From contig JAWZYV010011618.1 in assembly GCA_038373885.1 (NCBI GenBank), positions 434,001 through 498,000 of the forward strand: DNA of 64,000 nt, in the 5' to 3' direction. Made by a program: the position numbers and the translations under genes. Each line of letters starts with the position of its first letter. The first letter of the stretch is position 1. The notes below the pieces were generated by a model. It worked only from the letters and a program-made list of their open reading frames with translations. It made no database searches and was not told where the DNA came from. The DNA comes from Cheiracanthium punctorium. Its lineage: Eukaryota > Arthropoda > Arachnida > Araneae > Cheiracanthiidae. Below, piece after piece: positions 44,500-57,383 of the stretch.

Positions 44500-45654
44500 T
44501 CTTCAGATATCTAAAAATAAGTAAATAACATTTTTAATTAATAAAATTATTAATTATTTTAACTTAATAAATACTTATTAATTAATTAATTATTTATTAA
44601 CATTGATTTAAGCTTTGATGTTGTTCCAGCAAAGATCTTATTGTCACTGTAAATAATGCCTAGAAGATAATACGTAGAATACCTGGATAATTAGAGTAAT
44701 GAAACAATTTTCGGTTCTTTAACAGATCACCCTCACGGATTTAACGGATAACTGATCTCTAGACTTTGTTGTTAACAATTATGCATTGAAAGAAAAAATA
44801 TATATAATATTTGTAACCTCTAGTCAATTGAAAAACAGTAACATATTTTAATTGCTAGGAAAATTTAGCAGTGGTCTCCTAGACTGAAATCGAGGTATGC
44901 AACAGTCAAGGGAGAGGGAACGAAAAGGCTTTAATGAAATGCTAAGAGTTCAGGTTATTTACTATTAATCTTTCAAAAATCGTGACGTTTAAAACTAGCG
45001 AAAAATAATAATAAAGAGTAATAATAACGAGCAGCAGCTCATCTTTTCCCTGTAGAGGCAACTTTAACGCAGATCCCACACAAGAGCGTTCTTCTACGGT
45101 CAATTTTGCAACTCACGGAGTCTCGATAAATCGGACAATTTATTGCGAAAATTCTCTCAACAAATGAGCTTTGAAAAACGCTCACGTCCAGCGAATCGCC
45201 GAAGAAAAGGGAGAGAAAAAAAATGGATAAATAAATAACCATAAAAGAAAAGGAAAACTCGTTTTCGCTAATCTTTCTCGAAGGGGAAAAGAAATAATAA
45301 TAATAAAAAAGATTTCAAATCTTTTAACAACCGCTGCAAGCCAAGCACACAGGCGGAATGTGTCCGCCTACGGTTGATATTTGCGAACCAATCACGGTTT
45401 CCGACACAAGAGCTCCGCCTTCTTAGGTAATATTCTAGCTGATTGGCAGGCAGCTGAATTTAATGGATCTCTGTTTCTGACTGAAGATTACCTTTTTCAT
45501 TCGCATTCAAAGGAAAGGAACGCAAAAGGAGAAGAAAACAAAACCCCTTTAAATTCATTTTTTTAAAACAAGAAATAACTTTTTAAAATTCATAATAAAT
45601 TCCTGCTAACGAATATATAAACAATCAAAATGCATTTTCTACAAAAGACTAGGT
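44500..45654. other. No gene seen
   Basis: AT-rich, with TTAATTAA-type repeats at 44520-44600. No supported gene. Confidence 0.5.
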
Positions 45655-45666
45655 TGCGTAATAACT

Positions 45667-46007
45667 TTTTTTATTTCCAATGCAGCAGGCGAGCTTGAAC
45701 ACAATTCTATCGCCAGGTGGATACAGAGCACAAATTACACAGGAAAAGCACACAAAGAAAGCACACAAACAGACGAAATATCTAGACAGTGAAGGCAGAA
45801 CATATATAGAAAATCAAGGCAGCAAACGAAGTAAAAGTTCTCTTGCTTCCCAGTAGCGGGAGTAAATACTCTCTTCCGACTTTCTGCGGGACAGAGGAGG
45901 AGGTGATCCGCAGTCATCACCCGATTGCTGCTGCAAAGGGGGCAGGCAGGGCTACTCATAATCTTGAGCCAGTGCAGATGGGCACAGAGACAGTCGTGCC
46001 TTGTCAG
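45667..46007 (-). mobile_element. 5'-truncated non-LTR retrotransposon (LINE), 341 bp
   Basis: The 12-bp sequence TGCGTAATAACT occurs at 45655-45666 and 46008-46019 as a perfect target duplication. On the minus strand the insert opens inside an ORF: LTRHDCLCAHLHWLKIMSSP, then CPLCSSNRVMTADHLLLC, a zinc-knuckle-type pattern (C-x2-C-x9-H-x3-C) found at the C-terminus of Jockey/I-like reverse transcriptases. The ORF ends at 45735, is followed by a 3' UTR, and the insert ends in AATAAAAAAA beside the duplication. This is a classic result of target-primed reverse transcription. The reverse transcriptase domain itself is missing. Confidence 0.9.
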
Positions 46008-46019
46008 TGCGTAATAACT

Positions 46020-48751
46020 AGAGATGCGTTTTCAGCATCCACAATCTACAATATCAATTCGTAAGCCAGCAATCTCTGACAGGGCCTGGATATAACATTT
46101 TTGTGTCCAGACCACTTTTTAAATGTTGTGCCTCTATATAAGGCTAAATCACCACGTTCACATGGATGTATTCAGTGAGTGCGAAATGAGAAAAATAAAA
46201 CATCGTGCAGTAAAAATTAAATTTTTATGTAATTGTAAATCCAAATTAACCATTTGGAAGTGCTATGTTACTCCTTTTCGTTGAGTTAAATAGTCAGTTT
46301 AAAAAGTAAAAATAATTAAAAGGTGCGCTTTATTCTACTTGAAAAGGTGCGAAATATTCTAATATTTGCTGTTTATTACTGCTTGTTAATTTTATTTTTT
46401 AAATCCTTTAAAATCCCAACTTCAGGCATTAAGTTCCGATAAATTTCAGGTATGAGAGCAGCTGTACCACTTTTTGGAAGGTTTTCTCCCTCTGTTTTTA
46501 TTGTAAGGCACCAAAACGCATTCTTGTACACACAACATTTTGTTTCAGGCTGTTTCTGGGTGTATTAGCCTGAACTCAATTTTTTGGCCTGTATCTTTAT
46601 GCTGGCCAGGGGACGTAATCAGGGCCAGTTCCGAGGATACACATTATTAACAGGGGCCACTATAACAACTTAATACAATCCCCCTTCCCCCTCCTTACTT
46701 ATTTCGCATGGATCCACCATGAAGCTACTTTTCGCATGAGGAGACTGAAATGGAGGGGGTGGGGGGTGAGTTGCCCCAAGCTATATCACAAGTAATTTCA
46801 ACAACTGTCGTGTGTTTCAACAAACCAGATAAAATTCTACAAAAATGGAATTTTTACTATTGGAAACAATGGATGTGTTCGGCATTTACGCCGTCCAGGT
46901 CAAAAATTGAATAAAGTTTAGAGCACCTGTCCTGTCTAACTGAAATGTCCTTTTCGTACTCTTGCGAATAATCTTTAGGATTTTTATTAGAAAGAGAATG
47001 CAGAGAATAATAATGTTTTTAATTTTCAAAAGCATAAAAATCAATTTATGATCTATTTTTATTTTTTTCTACCTTCAGTGAAAATTAAATTTTTTTTAAA
47101 CTGGATTAAATAAGTCATTTAATTTGTTTAATTTAATTATCGAGTATTTTTTTCCATACTTTTCGGAAAAGTTTACGTTTTCTCTTTCATCATCAAGCAT
47201 GATGCAGCTGATTAAAAAAAAAAAAAAAAAAAAAAGACTGAAAAATAAATTTACGCTAAAAGGACTTCAGCACAAAAGCTATGAGAAAGTTTTTGCCAAT
47301 AGACATTGACTCCTTAAATCACTCACTCGCCAATAAAAGAAGAAAAGAAACGTTTAGACGGAAATCAAAACAGAATTTAAAACTTTAAACAGCCAGTTTC
47401 CTCTCTTCCTACAATCAAAAATCCATCTCCGTGTTCACTGAACATGAACAAGGTGTATGTTGATTTCTTTTTCCATTGGAGAGATTTCTCGTATGTTCCC
47501 GAGATATCACAGTAACCTGGCGACTGAAATTTGTTCTAAGATCACGCGTGTCAAACTTTTAGGACCACGGCTGTTCAAAAAACTGTCAAAATACATAATC
47601 TGATTAGCAGGCAATCTGCATGTATATATTATGTGATATATTGTGACAAATATCTAATTTATGTGCTATTTAATATGTATCAGTAATCATAGTAGCAGAT
47701 GCAGTAATTTAGGCAAATTATAGTTAATTAAAAAATAAATAAATAAATAAAAATTACAAATTTAAAACAGGGAATTTTTTTTCTAATTTTCGGATCAACT
47801 GACGACTGTAGGTTTGACCACTACGAAGGCCTCAGATGCTGGATATTTTTTTATGGACTCGACTAGGCAGTCCAAAGTTGAGTGGTTCCTAAATTTGGTA
47901 ACAATTCCAGATAAGAAACCTAGCACTTGGATCAGCACTTCTAAAGGTATCGCTTGAACATAAAAAACATTGGAGTCACGACAAGTTTTACATGCACTAG
48001 CTCCAAACAAGGAAATTCCAGTACACAGTTTTCTCATGATAACGCGAACATTTGTTAATTAAAAAAGAATCAATTGCAATTTTTATCCATGGCGGAAGTC
48101 AGATTTGATTTCCTATCGAGTTAATACATTGTTCAAGTGTTTACGATGTCATGTTTCAGTTACGCGGTACTGCTTATCCAGACCTTGGTGTGAGCTAAAG
48201 TTAAGGTTTCATAAAGCCCTAGCCAGGAAAAAATTTCGGGGGAGGGGGGGGGGGTCAAGTTTTAGATTTCACACACACATACACAATGAGGTAGTTTTGC
48301 AATACTCTTCTACAAATAGTAATGCATATACCTGAAAGTTTTGGGGGTGGCATGGTTTCCTCTGCGGTCGCATTTTTAGCAAAATGCGAAAATGAAACAA
48401 GACATTTTCGCTATTTTACTAAAGCCTTTGCTTTGAATAATAATAAAAACATATTTTATTTGTTATTTTCTTTATTCTTGAAATTTTTCTATTGGAAGAC
48501 CGATAAAGTATAGTATAAGCTTGCTATAATGCAGTTTTATTTAGTAAATAATATTTCTTAAAAAAGAATATAAATCACAACTAAAACATTTAATTTACTA
48601 TAAATTTCAACAATATTTAGTATTAATTCAGTATATGTTATGTTGGGCTTGTACTGTCGTAAAATTAAACTTTTTTTTCTCTTAATGATAAGTACAATTA
48701 TTAATTTTCATTTCAATTTAATTTTTTTTTTTTTTTTTTTTACTGCTGTGT
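46020..48751. other. No gene seen
   Basis: AT-rich, with G/C-runs near 46680-46760 and 48240-48255. An 80-codon minus ORF (47795-48037, Cys near its start) matches nothing I know and has no supporting context. Confidence 0.45.
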
Positions 48752-49150
48752 ATTAACTCTTTAAAGATGTCATGCTTACATTTTAATATTTAATTTACAA
48801 ATATAAATGAAGCACTATTAAGGCATCGAAAATGCTATGTGAACTCGTATTTACAGACCTATTGGTATTTTAGCATGAAAATGTGGGCATGACATTTTAA
48901 TTCTTTAAAGATGTCATGACTACATTTAATATTTAATTTACAAATGTAAATGAAGCACTATTAAGGCATCGAAAATGCTATGTGAACTCGTATTTACAGA
49001 CCTATTGGTATTTTAGCATGAAAATGTGGGCATGACATTTTAATTCTTTAAAGATGTCATGACTACATTTAATATTTAATTTACAAATGTAAATGAAACA
49101 CTATTGAGGCATCGAAAATGTTATGCGAACTTGTATTTACAGGTATTTTA
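48752..49150 (+). repeat. Tandem array, unit 143-144 bp, about 2.7 copies
   Basis: ATGTCATG starts at 48767, 48911 and 49054. Each unit continues with AATATTTAATTTACAAAT, GGCATCGAAAATG(C/T)TATG and GTGGGCATGACATTTTAATT. Units 1 and 2 are nearly identical, unit 3 is cut short, so the expansion is recent. Confidence 0.92.
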
Positions 49151-49242
49151 GCATTTTGCTAAAGCTTTTTTTCTGATTTTAGCTTTTTTGCTAAAGAACT
49201 TTTGAACTCAACTTAAACCCTAGGGTGGGGGTGGAACTATAT

Positions 49243-49286
49243 AGACCTATGTAAATAAGCCGATAGTGGTTTATTTACATAGGTCT
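49243..49286. repeat. Perfect 16-bp inverted repeat
   Basis: AGACCTATGTAAATAA (49243-49258) is the exact reverse complement of 49271-49286, with a 12-nt loop. Confidence 0.85.
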
Positions 49287-50015
49287 TCGAACGTCGCCAA
49301 TCTCTACGATTGCAGATTTCTAATAGGTATAATAAATATTGAACGACCTGTTCAATATTTTAGTTGCTTTCTCTGGCTGTGTACTTTTTATCACTACAGC
49401 CGACAACACTTTGCTTGTAAACGAAGCCGATAATGCAGGTTTTAAGATCGTACATGGCGTTTGAGCGAAATTGGACTTACTCATATTGCCTTCTTCCTGC
49501 CTTTATACATCCGTACAGATATTGCTTACTTTTGTATCTGTATAGAAATCCAGATAAGCTAAATAAAATTAATGACTTCTCCTGAAGGCAAGAAAATGTA
49601 TCGAAAGTCATACGATTAATCATATAAGGTGTCTCAGCGCCACAGTTATAAATATCAGAGAGTAAGGATTAGGATTTAGGATATATTATTAGACAATTCA
49701 GAATCACTTAGGAAAGTAGGATCGCAGACGTTGTTATCATACGCCAATTAATTCACGATGAAAATCGTGTTGAAGTGATAGTTAATAATCCAGCTATAGT
49801 TTGGAGAACGCAAATTAATCTCGCACAAAAAGTTTATTGCCAAAATTTACAGCCTAGAAATCCTGAAGTTAGAATATGTAATTTATAAAATGCCATTAAT
49901 AGAGAGGATCTAAATCATTAGTGTTTTCCTGGAAAAAGCGTAGTGAAAATGAAAGTTAGGATTTTTTTTTATTTCTTTAAAATTTTAAAAACTGAATCAT
50001 TGAAGAATACTTAAA
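49287..50015. other. No gene seen
   Basis: AT-rich sequence; nothing supported. Confidence 0.5.
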
Positions 50016-50017
50016 TA

Positions 50018-50161
50018 CAGTAAAACCTCCGAAAGCTGCACACTTGCGGTTCCCTCAAAAAGTGTCCAACTTATAGAAGTATATTTCAATATCATGGCCA
50101 CGTTCCGTTCCCCAGAAAAGTGCTCACCTTAGGGAGGTGTCCAATTTGGGAGGATTCACTG
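50018..50161 (+). mobile_element. TA-flanked MITE, 144 bp
   Basis: Ends CAGTAAAACCTCC and (complement) CAGTGAATCCTCC, with TA on both sides. Both halves match the outer parts of the 1-kb element at 34139-35162, of which it appears to be a deletion derivative. Confidence 0.85.
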
Positions 50162-50163
50162 TA

Positions 50164-50758
50164 ATAAAAAAAAAAAAAAGAAAAGAAAAGAGAAAGGAAA
50201 ACCAACTCTTTTTAATTCGAAATGGTAGAAATTATGGGGGGTCTGCTATACCTTGCCGCTGTCTCTAGACCGTAGTTGCTTTTTTTTTTTTAACAAAATT
50301 CTCAGCAGACACAACAAATCCTCCCCCGAAACCAAAACAAATGACCGGTTTCGTGAGGCTCAATTTCTGCTAACAACCCGTTTTTGCGCACCGAATCCGA
50401 AACTACTACGGCTATTTGGGCATTGAAAGTGAAAGAAAACGAGTTTTAAAAACGGTGCAAAAAGTTCTGAAAAGTAAACAAGCAGTTCCTTCGAGACAGC
50501 AAAAAAAAGTTATTTGCCCAGTCGAAGGGGGATGGATGGAGATAAAGAAAAAAAAAAGATGTGAAGAACAGAGAAAATGAGCAGGGGAAGGGGGTTGCCA
50601 GGACGCGGTTCACTCAACTCAAGGTCAGGCAGGTAGAGGTAGGAATTATGACGTCACCACCTCTCTCCTCGGTGAAGATCCGGGATGGGAATAATGCAGA
50701 AAATTCATCTTGATGTACCTAAAGCGAGAAAGGAATAAAAACTGTGAAGAGAAATAAA

Positions 50759-50789
<31 letters not shown>

Positions 50790-52528
50790 TGTTCTTCCCC
50801 AAACAGCGAAGGCGCCCAAGAGGCGAATCTGTTATGAAAGTATGCAATTTCTGGACTAAGTCCGTGGCGTCAAGCTGAATGTCCTCCGTGATTCTTTAAT
50901 TTCACCCTTCATAAAATTGGACGGGAAGGCGAAAGAGACATCTGTCATTAGAGCGTGAGAAGGTTTGGTCTCCTAACTAAATAAATCTTTGCGGTTGTCA
51001 CCTATGGAATATAATTCAAGAATTGGCAGGGACCGATATTTACGCAATTAGCAGTCCAGGGCACGGAGCTTAAGATGTCTCGTGCTCAAAAATTTTTGTT
51101 GATTAATATTCGATTGATACTTATTAATATATCCTAAACAACCATTATATATAAGCATTTGGTACATGGGTATTGTCATAAGCGCAGCGTCTTGAGTGGG
51201 GTAACGTGCCTCCAACTTTATTTCAAAATCTTTGGATTTAACACTCCCCCCCCCCCGACATCCAAGAGAAACGCCACTTTTCTACTCTTGAATTGGATAT
51301 ATGCCCCCATCCCCCGAAATTTTCGGTTACGCTACCTACTATACTAAAAAAATGTTAAAACTAATCATTAAAGCATTTAGAAACTAGTGCATTACTTATT
51401 CTCTTTTAATAAATTCGGTAACTCAAGAATTCTTTTATGTAATCAGTTAACTTACTTGGCATAGTAAATCATATTTAAAATGCTTCATAATCGTAACTTT
51501 AAGCTTTTAATATTTCGAAAAAAAATCCGACTATCTTAAACAGACTTACCATAAATATCATAAAGTATTTATCAAGTTGGTGTACATTTATTGATGTACA
51601 CATAATTTTAATAAAAATAATACAGTCACGCTGAAACATAAATGTGTGCAACTGATTTTAAAACTTTTTTATCCTCAGATTAGGAAGAACAGTTTTAGAC
51701 GCATTTTAATGTAGATGTGTATACAATGCATAGACAGATAGATAGCAGACATGTGAATAAGCTTGATCATATCTTTCTCATATTTATTTAAAAATTAAAT
51801 AAACGTAAATTCCTGATGGGAATATGAAGTCCAAAGACTAATATGAGCTACAGAGCTTGAGTTTATATCAAATCTTTGCTAGGACGATTTGGCAACAGCT
51901 AATATTGTTCTATTGTTCTATAGGCACAAGATCTCTTTTATACCAGTCAAATCACTGGTATAATAGAGATTCTTGTGCAATACAGGGAAAATGAAATATA
52001 GTTATTAAAAAAATTCTTAGGTTTGTCAATTCTTCTTTCAAAATTTCCTGCAACCTACTCACCAGTACTTGAAAAATCATGTTGTTTAACTAAATAAAAA
52101 TTTGCATTAAACAACTTAAAAAATAATATTTATATCAATTATTATTTATTTGGGTTTTAAATAAGGCCAATTTTTTGAAAATTCAATTGCGTATCATCAG
52201 AGTGTACTTTTAAATGGATAAAAAGCATTATAGCTGCTACGCCAATTTTTTTTTATAAACAATATCCTATTATCATAAAAAATCTGGGTCTAAATAACTA
52301 AAATCGTTTTTTTTTTTTCCATCCTTTATAATGCTTATGTATATAAGCGATATGTAAAACGAGATTTTTTATGAAATACAAAAATTGGTTGCTTATATTC
52401 AACTACCAAAACGACATATATATTAAATGCTACGTATTAATTCAATTAAGTCTATAAAAACTACTCTGACATTAAACAAAGCTATGAAAAACCAAATAGG
52501 ATCCATTATTAAACATTATTTTTAAATA
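50164..52528. other. Non-coding, one hairpin
   Basis: Contains T-runs (about 30 T at 50763-50790), C-runs and a hairpin at about 51927-51977 (ACAAGA.TCTCT.TTATACCAGT with the reverse order downstream). No gene supported. Confidence 0.55.
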
Positions 52529-52536
52529 CTGACAGT

Positions 52537-52704
52537 CAGGGGCGTAGCCAGAAATTTTTCATGGGGGGGGGTTACGACTACTATAACTCATATATATGTA
52601 TACGTGTGTGTGATAATGTACTGAAGAATATACATTTGTATGGCAAAAATTTCTCATGGGGGGGTTATGACCCACCTAACCCCCCCCCCTTGGCTACGCC
52701 CCTG
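52537..52704 (+). mobile_element. hAT MITE (GGCGTAGCCA family), 168 bp
   Basis: Ends CAGGGGCGTAGCCA and TGGCTACGCCCCTG are perfect inverted repeats (14 bp). Flanks CTGACAGT and CTGATAGT match at 7 of 8. The interior has poly-G and poly-C tracts facing each other, so a transcript would fold. Confidence 0.93.
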
Positions 52705-52944
52705 CTGATAGTATGTTAATATGTAATTATTTTGACAGAATATTAGTTTTAAAATAAGCTAATTACGTGAGAGATTTTAAACAACTCAGAATATTTCTCT
52801 GATATTATACATTGCATTCTAATAAACAACAAATTTCTATTTTCACGCAACTGGCTGGAAAAAAAAAAAAAGAAAAATCTTGAGTATAGAAATTGCATAA
52901 AATCCTGACTGGTGCTCCATCTGTCTAGCAAAATATTTTAAAAT

Positions 52945-53490
52945 CAGGGTTTCTACAGATTTCACAGCTTTTGCTTCCCTGACTTTTCCCTGACATCTAT
53001 CATGCTCTTCCCTGACTTTTTATCTAACGTGGTTTCCAGAATTTTGCGTTTCTATTTTTAATATTACATCCTTTAATTAATAACTTTTTATATATATTTT
53101 GCGCCCTTTTTACAAATAATAATAATAATAATAATAATAAAATCAATATACACTAAAATATTATTTGACATCACTGTATTCTAACAAAAATCATGTTTGA
53201 TAATAATTTTGGGATAAAATTAAGAATATTTCAACTGAACAAGATGTGTTAATACAGGACACATTTTAAAATTATTTATAAGGTTAAATAGGAAAATGAA
53301 AATAAAAACAATTTCTAGAATTAGGTTCAAACAGGAAGTATTTGCTTGATTTTGCAACAAAATTCAAATACTCTTGCATTTCCCTGACCTTTCTCCAATT
53401 TCTTCAAATTTCCCTGACTTTTTTCCCAAATCCCTGATTTTCCCTGACCAAAACTCATTTCCCTGACTTTCCAGGTCTGTAAAAACCCTG
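52945..53490 (-). mobile_element. Non-autonomous hAT-like element, 546 bp
   Basis: Ends CAGGGTTTCTACAG and CTGTAAAAACCCTG; the interior is rich in TTTCCCTGAC, the reverse of the element at 30556-31060, which it matches along its length. An (AAT)n microsatellite at about 53118-53141 lies inside. The 8-bp duplication is no longer clear. Confidence 0.8.
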
Positions 53491-55737
53491 TAAATACCGC
53501 ATATGTCCAAGATCATTTTACAGCTCTCTTAAATTCATAAAATACAGCTTCTGAAGAGCCATTCTGAATTATTCCCCCCCCCCCCTTCTCTGATGCAATG
53601 CAATTCCTTTAAAAACTACTCAGAAGTTGCATTGCATCCCCCTCTACAAAATATTTCGGCGGACATCTTTCTAAAAATGCGCTTCCAATTTCACTTCATA
53701 AATCATACTGCTGGATTCTTTGGTATGCATGTCATAACAATTTGGGGAGAGGAAGGGAGGCCTGTCTCGTCCCTTTGCTAATAATAATTCTTCAAGGGAA
53801 GCTAAATGATATAAGTTATGTTCTCTCCAAATTCATAATCTCTCTTTACTATCTCGATTAATTTCTCAAGTGCTTTCGGGACTCCCAGACAGTACCTGAC
53901 CTGAATACTGAGCGATGTTACCTTCGATTACCCCCTGACTTTTAAGAGGCCTCAGACTAGGGACTTGAGGGGCCCTTACTGCTAGCAGAGGGAGGCAAAT
54001 GTCAGTTTCTTTAAGAAAATGGTTCAGAGAGATAGATTAAGTACCCTCAATTCTCTCTGTTCCGTTTACCTATTTCATTATCCTTAGACATAAAAAATCA
54101 TATTATTTCAAGTGTTCAAGCATAGTATGTTTCAAAACAATTAATGGTAGGGATGCTGGTTGGTTTGTTGTGTCAACACAAGCCTGGTTTCAGTGTCATG
54201 TAGGCAAGTTTTCAGAGACACGTTAGATAATAAACTTTCACCTCAGACGAAATCAATGATGCAAAGCTCATCATGTAACGAAAAATCAGTTTTAACTTTG
54301 AGATGAACCTTTTAGATCTGATTATTTGAAAAACATCTACGACAGGAATCTGAGAATTTAAAATAACAGTAGTAATAATCGAATAAATGTATAATTAACT
54401 CTAAAAGTTTTCTCGTTAACGCTGAGTCCCTGTAATTATACATTCAGATCTAAACATGTGTTTTTGGTTTTCTGTTTGCATGGACACTTTCACGGAATAA
54501 AGAGGGCTAAGAAACTGACACTCAATATTTATTTATTTATTTTTCGTTGTGTGATGGGGATCTAAATTAAACTATAAAAAATTGTGCGTTTATGTTCAAA
54601 TTTTAATGTCTTATACTGGATTCTTTTTTGCATCTTTTTTCTTTCGTTCCACTTCGGTTAAAAAAAATGGTGGATAGGTTTGCATGTGTGGAACTCAATA
54701 TGAAATGCCAAAAAATATATTTAAAAACCATAAAAAAGACTGTTCACTGTAAGAAAGTAGACGCACCTATAAACACTCATTTATTTTGTACGATATCAAT
54801 TTCATCATTAAGGTATTTAGAGATTGTGAAATACTTATTTCCAAATTTTTATGTTTTTCAGAATGTAAACAAAAATTCGATGATCAGACAGTGGATTTTC
54901 TGCCCAGTTTCTTGTACTGAGCTACGTAAGCAATGGACCGTGTAAAAAAAAAAAAGAGAGAGAGAAAGAAAGAAAGAAAGAAGGAAACAGAGAGAGAGGG
55001 AGAGGATAATCCTATGTAATTTTCTAAAAACTAATTCTTAACTCTTTTATATGCAATTACAATCGAGGTGTACAAACTGAAGCCCGCGAAACAAATGTGG
55101 GCGGCTAAGGGTTAACTTGCGACCCGCCAAGACTTCTTTAAACTTTTATTTTGGTGTCGCAGTTTGATGAGTCAGTTATCGTTTTTAACATTTAATTTCG
55201 AAAAAAATCACGCGATTTTGGTACATAAATACAAATAAGCTAATTATGTCGAGCTCTTCAGAATTTTTAGAATACTTCTTTACAAGTTGCACTATACACA
55301 GCAATAAATGATAAACCTATATATTAGGCTTTCAGAAATGAAGAAGAAGAAGCTTTCAGAAAAATCGCTTTCATATATGAAGCTTTCAGAAAAATCGAGA
55401 TTCTTAAAAATCGAAAATCTAGGAGGGTGTGTCACTCTTCGAAAATTTTTGCTGTGCAACTCCACGTTGAAGAATTTTTTCAGAAAGTTTCATAAAGGTC
55501 ACTGTTGTTCCATTTATTACGATGCGTAGTGCAGTTTATGAAAAATCATCCTGAATTTTTTCTATTCCTGTCGCAATTAGTTATTTTCTTTTATGCATAA
55601 ACTTCGTGGGGGAGATTTCGCTTCTTCAAAAAAAACATCCCTAAAAAAGGGAGAAATTTGTTTGTGTAACATGTATTTCGGATTTGAGTGCTTTGCCCGA
55701 TACCCGCTTACAAATACACGTCAGAAGGACAACACAA
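53491..55737. other. No gene seen
   Basis: Includes a GAAA/GAGA microsatellite (54952-55005), a short direct repeat GAAGCTTTCAGAAAAATCG (55351 and 55380), and a hAT-like start near 55065. The 105-codon ORF at 54628-54945 has no recognisable motif. Confidence 0.45.
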
Positions 55738-55910
55738 GGAGGGGGCCCCCCGTGGAGGGTCTTTGTAAGGGGACCCAACCCGTATTTACGCTAAGTTTCG
55801 GAAAACTCCGTACGGTTCGTTCGACAGTCGCGCGATGAGACCCGAACCCAGGACCTTCACACTTCGGCCGTCTACCATTTTCAGTGCTTTCATTCCAAAT
55901 GCACCATGGA
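55738..55910 (-). mobile_element. tRNA-derived SINE, partial
   Basis: CGTATTTACGCTAAGTTTCG and GAGACCCGAACCCAGGACC (B-box side) match the SINE at 28354-28607. The tail and part of the A-box side are degraded. Confidence 0.75.
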
Positions 55911-56387
55911 TGGTTTGAAAAATGCAGAATGGTGGTTGGGGAAATGTGTTCAACAATATTCTAAAAACTGTTTGTAGAATTTCGTCTCAACCATCACATT
56001 AATATTTGTGTTGATAAAAAAACCGTAGTCGAGAAAATTTCGGTTTATATTTTCTTTATTAAATTTTAATGCATATTCTAAAGACGTTTTTAACAATATG
56101 ATAATTAATGCAATTTTTAAACCAAAATATTATTTACTAACTTTTTTTTCTTTCTTTTAGTTCATATTACTTTTGAATCAAGTCTAATGTTCACCTTTTG
56201 CTTGTTTGAGAAATTTCGATTTTCTATATTAAAATAGTGGAAAAATATTGTGTTAAAAAGAAAGAAAGAAAGACTTTTATATTTTTAAATACGCACTACT
56301 AAAGTGCTACAGATTAAAAGCGTATAATGATCCATGCTTCGTTCCTATTTTTCTTCCTTATTTCATTAAGCTAGGTGTATCCTTATT

Positions 56388-56822
56388 CATGAGTGCGCCG
56401 TATTTTTCTTCCTTGTTCCATAAAATACTTCTTTGGAATCGAAATTTAAATTAAAATCGTCCACAGAAACTGTTTTATAATCTTCGCAAAGGATATTCTA
56501 ACTATACTTCACTTTTATTTATACTGTTTGGAAAGTGCATCCTAATCCATGAGTGTACCGTGTTTATTTTTCTTGTTCCATAAAACACTTTTCAGAGTTG
56601 AAATCTATATTAAATCGACCACTAAAACTGTTTAACAGTCTTCGTTAGGCATATTCTAACTATACTATACCTTTATAAATACTGTTTACCATAGTCTATG
56701 AATGTACCGTTATTTGTCTTCCTTGTTCCATAAAACACTTCTTTGAAATTGAAATCTATACTAAAATTGCCTATTTACGATCTTCCTCAGACATATTCTA
56801 ACTATACTTTTTTTTTTTATAG
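56388..56822 (+). repeat. Diverged tandem array, unit about 150-160 bp, three copies
   Basis: ATGA(G/A)TG(C/T)(G/A)CCG starts at about 56390, 56550 and 56698. Each is followed by CTTGTTCCATAAAA(C/T)ACTT, a GAAATCTATATTAAAAT-like phrase and ATATTCTAACTATACT. Confidence 0.8.
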
Positions 56823-56963
56823 TAAACTGTAAGGTTTACCAGTTCCTAGCCAAATATGGAAGATAAAGCCAAGCTAGGTTGAGTTTGGGGGATTTAGTTT
56901 TTGGCATCAAACCTGCTGATAAACCATCAAAAATTGCAAACCTTAGTGACTTTCAAGATTTAA

Positions 56964-57383
56964 CCCTTTGAGGCGCAACCCTTTCCCAATGCTGAAAAAA
57001 GGGCAGGCGTTGCCATCGCTCGGCACAGCCAGCTGCGTCAAAAAAAGTGTCTCTAGATCTGTGGCACGCGATGAATGTTTCGATCGTCCGCCATCTTGCT
57101 GGTAGTTAAGTCGAGCGATGGCAACGCCTGCCCTTTTTTCAGCATTGGGCAATCTATCCAGCTGTTCTCGCGTTCTTCCATCTTTCGGCAGATGTCAGTG
57201 CTGTTAAAAATAATCGTGACCATTTTTTTACGGGAAAGGACGTGCTCAAAAGTAAAGGATTCCCGTGGAGCAATGTCACTCGCAACTATTTTTTTTTGCA
57301 ATCAAATCTATTCTTCATGACTGGCAACAGTCAAAACGTCAGAGTTGGGTGTTCCCAGAGCGGGATCACTGCGCCTTAAAGGG
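56964..57383 (-). mobile_element. Complete piggyBac-type MITE, 420 bp
   Basis: TTAA stands on both sides (56960-56963 and 57384-57387). The ends are CCCTTTGAGGCGCAA and (complement) CCCTTTAAGGCGCAG. TTAA duplications plus CCC...GGG ends are diagnostic of piggyBac-type transposition. The hairpin arms are asymmetric: the left arm is shortened by an internal deletion at about 57022. No transposase is encoded. Confidence 0.93.

Noticed and set aside
48752..49150. CRISPR-like array.
   Set aside because: Units of 143 bp are contiguous and homogeneous, without unique spacers; an ordinary tandem repeat.
54628..54945. 105-codon ORF.
   Set aside because: AT-rich composition, no motif, no start or splice context; consistent with chance.
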